Below are positions 56,001 through 64,000 of a DNA stretch of 64,000 nt, one piece after another (positions within the stretch are counted from its first letter, which is position 1; the number at the start of each line of letters is the position of its first letter). The notes beneath the pieces were generated by a model. That model did not search any database and was not told the DNA's origin. It was given only the letters and a program-made list of their open reading frames with translations. The DNA lies in NCBI GenBank assembly GCA_013423325.1, contig BLJB01000052.1, forward strand, positions 248,001 through 312,000. Direction: 5' to 3'. This stretch comes from Usnea hakonensis (Eukaryota; Ascomycota; Lecanoromycetes; Lecanorales; Parmeliaceae). The translations under genes and the position numbers were made by a program.

Positions 56001-56634
56001 AGTACAACAAAAAGCCCGCGTCATGAGAGGTCGATGGTTTGAAACCCCTAGAGGCAGTTTAAAGCGACTTGATGAAGAGGATGTGGTGGGGGATAGCTTC
56101 AGTGATCCGGAGCAGTCCTCCCGATTCAGCAAGTCTTCCTCAGAGGAGAAGGGAGGATCTTCAAAGACTTCGATAGCTACCCACGGACTAGACGACCTAG
56201 CAAATTTTTTCAATGGTCAGCACTCGTCTCCAGATCACAGCCAGTCTCAGAACGTCAACGCTTTCCAAGTCCCAAATGCTGGTGATGATGATGGTGACGA
56301 CAATGGTGACGATGATGATGACGAAGATCAAGACAGTGATGATGGAGGGGTCAAATTAGAAGGTTTGACTCAAAACAATAACGGTGAAATAAGCAACGAA
56401 TCAGAAGAAGAAAACCTGTACGGAGAAGATGTTGGTCTTGTCAATGAGTGCTCGGGAAACACTGGCCATGAAGAACAGGAAAACCGCGGGCCAATGGTGA
56501 CTGTCGACTATGGTGCCTTCAATATGCTTGAGGTTTGCGTGGCTCTAGGAAGAGGCAACCTCGATCAGGCGCGTATGAAGAAGCTGAAAGATATGTTTGA
56601 TATATTGCTAGCTGAGGTTCTGGGCCAGATATAG
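53080..56634 (+). CDS. APH-like kinase with very long disordered tail (paralogue 2)
   Basis: Single exon, 1184 aa; the ATG at 53080 aligns with the start of paralogue 1. Kinase domain in residues 20-430: Gly-rich LRGSYNLAYRVLF, ATP-binding Lys in ILKVP (about 97), CPYILMEFLKGRPL, catalytic loop HPDLDLQN at 304-311 and GILDWD at 322-327. It shares long identical blocks with paralogue 1, such as HPDLD, IPxPxIxxFxASLxNExGCP and AYRAMYAQFxE. The tail of about 750 residues is acidic and low-complexity, with a Lys/Arg/Glu helix (EIEQEKEKELRLKNKKEARM) and a GDDDGDDNGDDDDDEDQ run. It ends FNMLEVCVALGRGNLDQARM.. like paralogue 1, so the terminus is under constraint while the linker is not. Confidence 0.88.
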   Translation: MATTSPHSSAGNRAYQDELFRQQFSAVLAQLNVDNIVLLAASVRQDMQARHAPEDTDPPVSADNPAIACKVFSEPLRGSYNLAYRVLFDDGLEWILKVPANGTRARFDSLAADALTSEVMTMKMLQRATTIPIPTIYSFNASLDNEIGCPYILMEFLKGRPLYEGWFASGTSSARLEQFRARALQTVAAAMVQLNDFTLHRGGALRFNSAGEPVDVVGAKVPDINAFYDGVDKTSYPEHDVWCRKGPTADPSDYLLFNLNRRGYQEGDSEYSRGVYESIRLFAKWGLDFVRHISPQGQRFVLAHPDLDLQNILVLEDGTLAGILDWDGVAAVPLSVGCLKLPNWLIRDWDPYYYNWDVEAKAPKLRSGRLENTPEELVAYRAMYAQFIEMLLSSNSANDTARKMGAHITRLSLISLTLETAANYPYSTGQTIGHLFRKMEQASRKPDNDDISETGAVASGMGSDEGPNPGQKVSDGERSDEAEGRNSYEDTTPTEVENSASDLSDDAERKLPERPSQNRIPTPHGSSLRGVDKEMNETDPIVQVAPGTIVHEPTELEIEARKTPLSDQVAAGETTRDQTAVTSRKGRVVQWALGLGVKGCRKACKAFYKKIPAVPLSSEDPGTAMPGAFIQTPVVTGIQHAKMDTNTDAHVPEKIDLVGGDDCQKVISCEQESHQSRGSEGDEATDIGPENIWAHIATDIDKGGIPIDWIIKRRDVIAQCVIENLGQEIEQEKEKELRLKNKKEARMIKRARQPARKTHGNHQSIPSTDKRPSAKPTDVVVVEKKRTPTEIIGTGMAENLETKNQANVSALTEAESEVIQAGQPASAKPEPEHAAVLESSIMAIGRDHSDGVDSNLLRLDNDDTRSSEPRVGNADMNSLLGQARENNRSTTEHRGDTNLQNGKLKDPFYRAIDIANDYAMAMLLKLREHDAADEILHGNLSPVAVNVKEESNSETDSLAPPSTSVSAVEFSNPAVQQKARVMRGRWFETPRGSLKRLDEEDVVGDSFSDPEQSSRFSKSSSEEKGGSSKTSIATHGLDDLANFFNGQHSSPDHSQSQNVNAFQVPNAGDDDGDDNGDDDDDEDQDSDDGGVKLEGLTQNNNGEISNESEEENLYGEDVGLVNECSGNTGHEEQENRGPMVTVDYGAFNMLEVCVALGRGNLDQARMKKLKDMFDILLAEVLGQI

Positions 56635-57359
56635 GAGACAGAAAGGGGAATCATGTTGAAAGATCCAAAATATTTTTGTAACGGTTGATAGGGTTGGAAG
56701 AAGGAATTTCTTATTTTTACGGAGTATAGAAGTAATGCAAAGGGATTTTCTATGGGAGAGCTACAGGAGCGTGCAAATAAAGATCTTTGCTCTAGTCAAA
56801 TAGGAATCAATTTTAGTAAACCCAGGAAAGCGCCCTATTTACGTGACTTTCGCGATCTAATTTAAAATTTCTCACATCTTACCCATCATATCGGTACACC
56901 AGGGAGCCACATACGATCATCGTATGTTCTGAGTACCTTCTGATGAAGAGGTCCCACGGCAGAGTGGCGCTTACTCAGCCCTGTAGTCTTTCCAAGTCTC
57001 AACACTAAGAGAAACAATGAGGCTAAGATTACTACGTAGTGCCTTCACTATTGCAGGATTGTGTCAGGCTGAATGTCACTCAATTCTTTCGACACTAAGC
57101 CTACCACACTTCATTGAGTGGACTTAAAAGGGCTCTTTACTCTAGAATTTTTCTCTTTCTTTCCTTCTTTAACCACACTTGTTACGAAGCCTGCCTACTA
57201 GCGGTATATTCGATCATATCTCTCTCTCTCTATATATATATCCACATACATATATGAATTCATGGGCAGCGATTCTACTTTCTTGCTTCACCTTCGACAC
57301 CCTCATCCTGCTCTTAAGTCAACTTAGTAGCGCTATCATTCCTAGGAGCCCCATTCAAG
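56635..57359. other. Intergenic region downstream of APH-like kinase 2
   Basis: AT-rich, no gene. It includes TACGGAGTA near 56718 and a CT/TA dinucleotide run at about 57218-57242. Confidence 0.4.
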
Positions 57360-58135
57360 GTTGAAGATTGCGCAAGCCATGGTACAAGATTGATATCAAT
57401 GGCAGAGGCATGCAGAATTCACGCCCTTCTAGAGGAGAGCGTCTTCGGGGTACTGGCATTCCTAAGGACCGATCGACAAGTGCTTGGGTCGCTTCACTGT
57501 GGGTGAAACGGGAAGGTGGCCTAGTGAGAAGGATGTCGAGAGAAGTCAGTGGAGAATGGCCTGCTGGTGATGAACAGAGAACTCTTGGAGATGAGACTCT
57601 CGGTAGGGTAACAGGAGTGATGGCAATCAGCTCACCGCCGTGAACAATCATAACGACAATTCGGACTCAGTTCCCAGCAACCTGGTACCTCTGAGCATTG
57701 GCGCCTCTGTTACCTCGCCTGAAGATGATCAAGCGTTGTCTGGTATCATTCATCAAACCGTCTTCCAGCCCATGATATCTGGTATGCACCAAGGATATGG
57801 AGACAGATGAAGATGCTCGACCAAATGCGACTTTAGCCTCCTCGCCGTACCATGTTCCAGGAACATTCCCAGACTCACCAGAAATGCCGAGGCTCTCTTC
57901 GACTAAAGGGCCAACACGGAAATCGCAAGCTAGTGATGCGTTGACTACATTCCGGTCCATTTGTGATTGGTGGATCTAGGAAGTGGCAACCTTGATGAAG
58001 AGTGGTTGGAGGAACTGTACGAGGAAGCTAAGAGGTTGCTCGCTGAGGCTTTAGGCAGTATATATAACAGAGGAAGGTTGGTTGACGATGGTTCTATTGG
58101 GAGGAAATTCTCGAGCGGGTTCTGGGTGGTGTAGA
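57360..58135 (+). pseudogene. Relic of a third APH-like kinase tail
   Basis: The end of this stretch (about 57970-58065) reads LGSGNLDEEWLEELYEEAK then RLLAEALGSI, which matches the last 30 residues of paralogue 2 (LGRGNLDQARMKKLKDM.. LLAEVLGQI). An in-frame stop (TGA) sits just before it where paralogue 2 has CVA. Upstream are low-complexity coding-like pieces in different frames, for example SVPSNLVPLSIGASVTSPED at 57660-57790. No kinase domain was found. The relic is in the same orientation as paralogue 2, about 1 kb downstream, consistent with a tandem copy that decayed. Confidence 0.6.
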
Positions 58136-58635
58136 AGTATCGCAAGGGCAATTTCAGGACAGAAACTTGCTCTTCAGGCGAGCCTTTCCGACTGGCAGTC
58201 AAAGGCAGAAAAAGCCCACTACAGGAGCGGGCAAATCAATTCAAACTATCATCTATTTCAGGTCTCCTCAATTCCAGTTCTGCCACCCTCTCGTAGAACC
58301 GGTGATTAGATCAGTTCTCTGCCTCATTATCTTTATATAACAGGCCCATCAATCTGTAGGGTCTTCCCTTTGTTGTTTTTTTAGACAGTCGTGCTACGAC
58401 AGAATCATATTTCGGTCAGCCTCAGAGTCTTTCACAAGACAAGTCATGTTTGACAGCGCCAAGCCCCAAATCATGGCTGTGCATGTATCAAGGACTCGAC
58501 GCTATCAACACCATGTCTATATCTATAACACAATTATAATAACCTTAAAGCAATGTCCGCACTAATTTTTTCCCTCTACATCCTCCCCACTCCCTCTTCG
58601 TACTACCCACCCTCAAACTAGCCCCATACCTCAAC
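58136..58635. other. Short intergenic region
   Basis: No gene was seen. Pyrimidine-rich sequence in the last 80 nt fits a promoter for the next gene. Confidence 0.4.
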
Positions 58636-59296
58636 ATGGCCCCAGGATGCGGACCACAACAGTCCAGTCAAATACCAAGACCAGGTTGGCAAGCCTATCA
58701 AACATATAACCCGTTCTTCGATTTCCAACGCCGCATCTGGCTCTCTAAGACTACAGATCATTTCCACCAACTCATACTATGGGCCGAGCGTCAGCCATCC
58801 AACGGATCTCTGCGTGGGGTTGATCGACCTGATGGTAAGACACGGTTCACAGTGGCATATGGCAATGGTCCGGATAAGGAGCTGTATGATTTATTAGTAT
58901 ATCTTCTTTTCCCGAAGTCTCGTCCTAGGACTGAGCATACATTGTTGACTGACCATTGCTCTCAGGAGTGCATCCACGCTAAGCACGGCGGTGTGTCTCT
59001 ACGACACGACGGTAGAGACTCCACGGGCAAACATTGGATCAAGTGCTTTGAGGTGAATTTCACATCTTCTGTTGACTATTTCCTATATACTAACATCGTC
59101 ATAGAAATCATATGCAGGCTCGTCGCTGCAACATAGAGAAGTAGCCATCATCTGCGTGTCTTCGAAGCTAGAAGACGCTACTGTTCCGCGACCTCCGGCT
59201 GTGAAGGGGAAGGGGAGGGAGCGTGTCAGTGGGCGGGAGGTACTGGGGGGGAGGGAGTGGGTGAGGAGAGCTGGACAAGCTGGAAGGGCTGTATGA
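58636..59296 (+). CDS. Hypothetical protein, two exons
   Basis: Exons 58636..59052 and 59105..59296 joined across a 52-nt intron (GTGAAT..CATAG, branch-like ACTAAC) give 202 aa. The first part contains PFFDFQRRIWLSKTTDHFHQ and GVDRPDGKTRFTVAYG; His and Cys residues follow (DHCSQECIHAKHGG). The last 35 residues are basic and Gly-rich. No signal peptide or TM. I do not recognise the family. The intron keeps the phase and avoids a stop at 59134, which supports the model. Confidence 0.6.
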
Positions 59297-60016
59297 TTTT
59301 TGTTGTGTAGCCTAGATTTGAGTTCGTTTCATAGTTAGTAGGAAAGACTAATGGCGGTAGGTGTTCTGGGCACTAGAGTTTGAGAGTTTCTTTCATCTTC
59401 CTATAAATGTCTAAAGACTGATTGAATTGCCAAGGACTATCCGAGATATTGGTTCAGACTTCTAATATTTGTTAAATCAAACCATATCGCCGGGAGAGAG
59501 TGACGTGTGCAATACTGCAGACTATGAGTGGTGTCAGTCTTGTGAGGAAACGAGGTCCGGTTAAAATGTTCTTGCTCTTTGGTGCTTTCAAAGTTGAGGC
59601 TCTATATATCTCGATGTCCCTCTCACTTACCATGAGTCATAATCCGTGCTATCTGAACGTTTTTGCCCTAACAATGACATTCATGGTGTCGGAATGAACA
59701 AAGGGACGAAAACAAAGGAAACCAAAGTCTGTGGTCCTATCCAAACCCGTCTGCAAGGAAGCTACACAATAGTCCTAGACAAATAACACAATAAAAGCTA
59801 TTGTCTTAACCCTCGTTGTGCTAGACGCTAAAAATACTGATACTAGGTCTGGAAATCCGCTCCTGCATATGCAGCTTACTTCTCCACCCGCTCTGAATTT
59901 AGAGCTATCTGTTCACTATATATCATATACCAAAATCCGTCGAGAACGGAGAATACCTATTATTGCCTCGTTGCATCCCGCCCCTGCCCCTCCTGCCCAA
60001 ATCCACCCCCGCCACA
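59297..60016. other. Intergenic region
   Basis: About 0.7 kb, AT-rich, with no supported gene. The short frame at 59500..59697 lacks any family feature. Confidence 0.4.
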
Positions 60017-61279
60017 ATGTCCCGCAAAAACCCCCACCACCACCTCTACACCCTCCCCAGCGCAACAAAACGCAACCTATCCACCCTATCCCGCAAAACA
60101 GCAAACCTCCTCCGCCCCTCGCACTCCCCAAAAATCGTCACGAAGCGAAAAGGTCAGCGCTTCTCGTTAGAAAGTCAAGCCTCCATTGCGGAGTTCCTGC
60201 GGCTATTACAGCGTGAGTCGGGATTACAGCGCGAATCGGATCCGCGGCTGGGGTTGCATGCTAGGTGTCTGTTTTGTGAGGGGTTTGTGGTGAGGGATGG
60301 TAAGGTGAGGAATTGTTCGCATCAGAGGGAGTCGTGGGGGAGTTTTTTGTTTGAGGGGAGGGAGGGTGGTCGGATGGTGGATGATCGAGCTGGGTCGCAG
60401 GCGAGCGGATCTCGGTTCGTGGCGCTTGGGAGGTTGGGGACAGTTCCTAGTATTCTTCGGCCGGGTCATGGCCGTCTTGGGAAGGCAGCTTCGAGGGCGA
60501 AGGGGTCGATTCCTAGTATTCTTCGGCCGGGTCACGGCCGTGTTAGGAAGGCTTCTTTGAGGAAGAGAGGGCCGGTTCCTAGTATCCTTCGGCCGGGTCA
60601 TGGCCGTCTTGGCAAGTCTACCTCGACCAGCAAAGGAGCGGTGAGCTTGAGCACATCCCCTCCTTCTAGACCTCCACGGCCCGCCTCAACTGTGGCTTAC
60701 GAAGTCTCCAGCGTTGTCCAGCACACGGAGTCTTCCGCTAAGGGCGATCGGATCTCTCTCAAACCCAACGCTTTAATGCAGCAGTGGAACAAGTGGTCTA
60801 AAGGATGGGAGCAGTCGGTAGCCACGATCAATGGGAAAGCTGCCTTGATGGGCAAAGGAGCGGTGAGCTTGCCTCCTCCTAGACCTCCACGGCCCGCCTC
60901 GACGGCCGCTTATGAAGTCTCCAGATATGTCCAGCGCACTGGCCATGTGTCTAAAGACGATCGTCCTCCTCTCAAGCCCAACGCTCTAATGCAGCAGTGG
61001 AGTGAGTGGTCTAAGGGATGGGAGCAGTCAGTAGGCACGATCAACGCTGATACCATTCCAGAGGATGTCTCCAGTGCTGACGAGGCTAATGACAGGAACT
61101 GTTATCGCGGCGGTGGCGAGTCTTGTGTGGGCCTTGGCGTTGATGCAGACGGAGTTGCTGAGTCGCAGAATCTGATAGATCTTGATTGCCGCAAGCAGCC
61201 TCATCGCAATCCTGATGTTCTTATGCAGGAGTGGAGAGAGTGGTCGGAGGGATGGCAGCGGCGCGTGAAGAGTAGATAA
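60017..61279 (+). CDS. Repeat-containing hypothetical protein
   Basis: Single exon, 420 aa; ATG at 60017 chosen because the longer frame upstream begins with a non-ATG codon. The first 60 residues are basic and Ser/Thr-rich, followed by CLFCEGFVV (a lone CxxC). Then come three 22-residue repeats around PSILRPGHGR (60443-60640), then two copies of a longer unit with SRPPRPAST, AYEVS, and LKPNALMQQWxxWSKGWEQS, and a third partial copy (VLMQEWREWSEGWQRR) at the end. No signal peptide or TM. The repeats are nearly identical in DNA, so they expanded recently. Function unknown. Confidence 0.7.
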   Translation: MSRKNPHHHLYTLPSATKRNLSTLSRKTANLLRPSHSPKIVTKRKGQRFSLESQASIAEFLRLLQRESGLQRESDPRLGLHARCLFCEGFVVRDGKVRNCSHQRESWGSFLFEGREGGRMVDDRAGSQASGSRFVALGRLGTVPSILRPGHGRLGKAASRAKGSIPSILRPGHGRVRKASLRKRGPVPSILRPGHGRLGKSTSTSKGAVSLSTSPPSRPPRPASTVAYEVSSVVQHTESSAKGDRISLKPNALMQQWNKWSKGWEQSVATINGKAALMGKGAVSLPPPRPPRPASTAAYEVSRYVQRTGHVSKDDRPPLKPNALMQQWSEWSKGWEQSVGTINADTIPEDVSSADEANDRNCYRGGGESCVGLGVDADGVAESQNLIDLDCRKQPHRNPDVLMQEWREWSEGWQRRVKSR

Positions 61280-62311
61280 TGGACTAATAATAGTTAGCAA
61301 AGAGGAAGCGAAGGGGAGGCAAACAGAAGTGGTGAAGAAATGCGTTCGATTTGGTCGCAGGGAACAGTCTGAGATTGTGGCTGGACAGCTAGTCTTTCGG
61401 AGCTCGATTTCAATTTTATCAAACATGTGTTGTGAGCAAAGAGAAGAGATCGTGCGAAAGACTTTCTTTCTTTGGTAAAAAGGTGTTATTCCCGAGTAAA
61501 AAATACGAGGCTGTAACAAGAACAGATTTCAAAGATTTTGGACCACGGAATTGAGATTTGCCGCAGAGGCATGGACTCCAAGATAAGTCTCGATCTTGCC
61601 CCCAATCTCTTTGTCTCTTTATCTTGTTAGCGTTTAAGACGATACTCATGGAACCCATTAGGAGGAGTAGCCTTTTCTTCGCCCCCCACGCCGCTCTGAT
61701 ATCGTACTCTCCTGCACATTTACAAAAGACTGCTATTGTCCACCACGCTCGTCAAAAAAACCTGGAATCCATGTCAGCAATACATAAGGACCAGAAGCCC
61801 TAGCCTCAGCCTCACCACCCAACGCATATATTTGTACAAGTCAGCCACTGCCTTGACGAGACAGTAGATTGATATTAGTAGCTTGTCTACTGATGAATAG
61901 AGCACGCTAGTCTGTATAAGGGTCAAATCATAATTCAATGATGTTGGTTTGCTTGAATTTCGCCGCTTGGCTGCGTCCGAATGGTCTTTCGCTTGAGTTG
62001 TGGTATCGAAAGGAATTCGAGAGCCACGAGACTCAGATAGCTGAAGCCTAGAAGGCACATTAAGATCCCGAAGTACAGGACAATGTCCCCGCGGGCACCG
62101 GCGGTATGTTGGCTATGTCCTCGCAAGATTAGCGTAGTTGCATGTGGCAGCGCACACATTTGCATGAAAAGTTTCTTTCTTAAAGCGCGGCTATAGTAAT
62201 GGGAATGAATTCCTCTCATCACTGCTGCTTACAATATACGGTTGAAAGAACATAGATCATCAACGATGCCAAAACTCCTCGAGCGCAAGACAATGGTGGG
62301 CGTTGTCTCTC
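61280..62311. other. Intergenic region between repeat protein and Clr5 gene
   Basis: The two neighbours converge on this 1-kb region. A minus-strand frame at 61935..62222 (95 codons) has one hydrophobic segment (LYFGILMCLLGFSYLSLVAL) and could be a small membrane protein or a relic. Nothing else was seen. Confidence 0.35.
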
Positions 62312-63857
62312 TCAGACATAATCAGTGCAATCTACCAATGACTCCTTCCATCTCTCGTGCACCTTAGCAGCCGGGCCGTACCGCCCCTGTTCTACTAGCC
62401 ATCCTTCCAATTTGACAAGGAATGTCCTTGCTCGGCCGTCATTTGGTCCATATTTCGATATGCGCGAATCTATGGCTTTACCGAGATGTATCTTTGCTGA
62501 TTGAATATCATCCATAGCGTATTCAGATTCCGCTACAATGTAGAGACCCTCAGTATAGAAATGAAGGTTTTCTTCTCGTCCAACGACGTGCTGTGCACAT
62601 ATGATCAAATCCCGGCCCACTCTCATGGCTCCGGCGTAATCCAACAAGTTGATGTAGTACCATGCTAAAGATAATCGAACTTCGCTAGTTCTCAAGTCCT
62701 GTGGTCCCAAGCTGGTTTCACATTTGTGTAGAAGATCCTTCAATAGAATCGGGTTTCTGTTCATGTTGTGTTCAGTGTCGACTTCTGAGTGGAGGTGTCT
62801 CAGGCGAGAAAGTACCGCAGACAGATTCAAAGGGCCTACAAGGCTCTCGAAGTGGTCAGCTATGCTACCAATGCATCTTGCGATGACGGTTTTCCACTGT
62901 AGAGGAGCCATGGAAGCAAGCCACCTGCAGATGCAACCAATGGGGTACGTCTTGCACATTATGATTTCGCCTAGAGCAGAGTACTGTCGTAGTATCGCCA
63001 GCGCTACTTCATGTCTTTTCTCCAGGAGAAGAAATTTTGTAACCTGGAAAATCCATTGAAGTGTATTAGGATGCTCGGCTAATATGATGTCTCTCATCCT
63101 AGAGGTGGCAGCGATTAGGCTTTGCCCAGCTTCTTGAAAATGATGACTATCAAACAGCTCACAGGCTGTCTGACATTCATTATAAGATTGTGACATAACA
63201 ATTCCTGAATTTTCTTGACCTCTCGCCGTTCGACAACCCGATTGTGGATCTGTCGTGACCCAAGTCCCATTTTCGAAAGAGCCACGGAAATAGTCCCGAA
63301 TGCTGACAAGTATGCGTTCCGGGATCGCTATCGACTCTGGCGTCGTGATCGGAGGAGGGACCGTGATGAAGCAATCTACTGCTTCTGGAGTCTTTGATCC
63401 AGCCCGTTGAGTGATAACGTCCTCAAGTTGCACATTTTTACGCTTGAAATAGCCAACCACATCTTTGTAGTCAACAGGTCGGCCCCGGACTTGAAAAGTG
63501 GCAGATTTTCCTTGGCTGCCCAGCGTCTTGGTCTTACGCACGATTGCTCTCATTTCGTTCTCTTTGTGCTTTTTGTCCAAACCCCATTGCTTGATGCGTA
63601 TCTTGTACATCTTTTCCCTGTAGCACGTCAGTGGGAATGAAGATTGTGTGTATATATTGAAGCACGAACGTAGCTCTGAAATGATGCTCCTTTTCCATGA
63701 AGGCCATAACTTCTGTCAAGGATTGCTGCCTGTAAAGCTGTCCAATGAGGGTCTGGTGCTTGATCCAGTCATCCTTGGAGGCCCAACCACTCCGATTGGT
63801 TTGGGGTGTTGCCAATGGACCCTTGAAGACATCAGGCAGTATCGTCGAGGTCGCCAT
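62312..63857 (-). CDS. Clr5-domain protein
   Basis: Two exons, 63857..63670 and 63617..62312, joined over a 52-nt intron (GTTCGT..TACAG) give 497 aa. The N-terminal Clr5 domain, as in fission yeast Clr5 and many ascomycete proteins, spans about residues 25-85: KDDWIKHQTLIGQLYRQQSL, VMAFMEKEHHFRAT and, after the intron, YKIRIKQWGLDKKHKENEM. The rest is alpha-helical with a TPR-like look (SLAWYYINLLDYAGAMRVGR; AESEYAMDDIQSAKIHLGKA; WLVEQGRYGPAAKVHERW), which is common in this group. Nuclear or signalling roles are proposed for the family, without a firm mechanism. The intron splits the domain, so an annotation from the long frame alone would lose its first half. Confidence 0.82.
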
Positions 63858-64000
63858 TGCATCAGGATCTGTAGATTGAAGGTGTACTGAAAAGCACGGT
63901 ACAGCACGATGATAGAGGTTCGAGGGATCTGGCGGTCACAATCAAAATAGCTCCCTCGAGAAAAATCAAAAGGAGGGAGTCGCAAGCCATATTTAAGGCG
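63858..64000. promoter_or_regulatory. Upstream of the Clr5-domain gene
   Basis: The last 143 nt of the window are the proximal promoter or 5' UTR of the Clr5 gene. Nothing specific is recognised. Confidence 0.35.

Noticed and set aside
1..64000. tRNA or rRNA genes
   Set aside because: Scanning for the TPsiC-loop GGTTCGAATCC-type box and cloverleaf context gave no convincing hit; short matches fall inside coding sequence.

Overview
The window is nuclear DNA from a filamentous ascomycete (Pezizomycotina). The signs are many genes with short phase-consistent introns (about 43-100 nt, GT..AG, often with a CTRAC/CTGAC-like branch site), fungal-type families (PTH11-like rhodopsin-fold membrane proteins, a NACHT-type NLR, APH-like kinases, a Clr5-domain protein) and fungal orthologues of VPS54, farnesyl-PP synthase, APC8/CDC23 and glycogen synthase. 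I cannot place the species; a Leotiomycete-like fungus would fit but that is a guess. No rRNA, tRNA or CRISPR was seen. Exon joins were worked out by eye and checked only for reading phase. || Layout. 0.8-10 kb is a compact housekeeping block: PrsW-like membrane protein (-), VPS54 (+), farnesyl-PP synthase (-) and APC8/CDC23 (+), the last two sharing a 378-nt divergent promoter. 10.8-16.1 kb carries two PTH11-like membrane protein genes facing away from each other, with two diverged copies of another sequence between them. 16.4-21.7 kb is a mobile/degenerate island: a truncated M20 peptidase joined to a short piece that matches the last intron and exon edge of the first PTH11-like gene, then an AT-rich satellite of 22 units of about 168 bp, bracketed by inverted copies of a transposon-like sequence, then an O-methyltransferase relic. 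22.4-31 kb returns to ordinary genes: an alpha/beta hydrolase (-), a large protein of unknown function (-) and glycogen synthase (+). || 32.5-36.8 kb is an intracellular NLR-type gene (alpha/beta-hydrolase domain, charged linker with a fresh 72-bp duplication, NACHT NTPase, ankyrin-like end). 38-40.5 kb has a secreted cysteine-rich protein and a possibly frameshifted small gene. 40.9-58.1 kb is an accessory region framed by two full-length APH-like kinase paralogues (876 and 1184 aa) with long disordered tails ending in the same short motif; a third, broken copy of that ending lies at 58 kb. Between them are degenerate coding fragments, small CxxC proteins and repeats. 58.6-63.9 kb has three lineage-specific genes, one with two sets of internal repeats, and a Clr5-domain protein. 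|| How the genes relate: the housekeeping genes are not a pathway cluster. The accessory genes are types often linked to sensing of self, non-self or environment (NLR, PTH11-like, APH-like kinases, Clr5) and they sit among relics and duplications, which suggests a fast-evolving segment. The most unusual structure is the 3.7-kb satellite made of foldback units.
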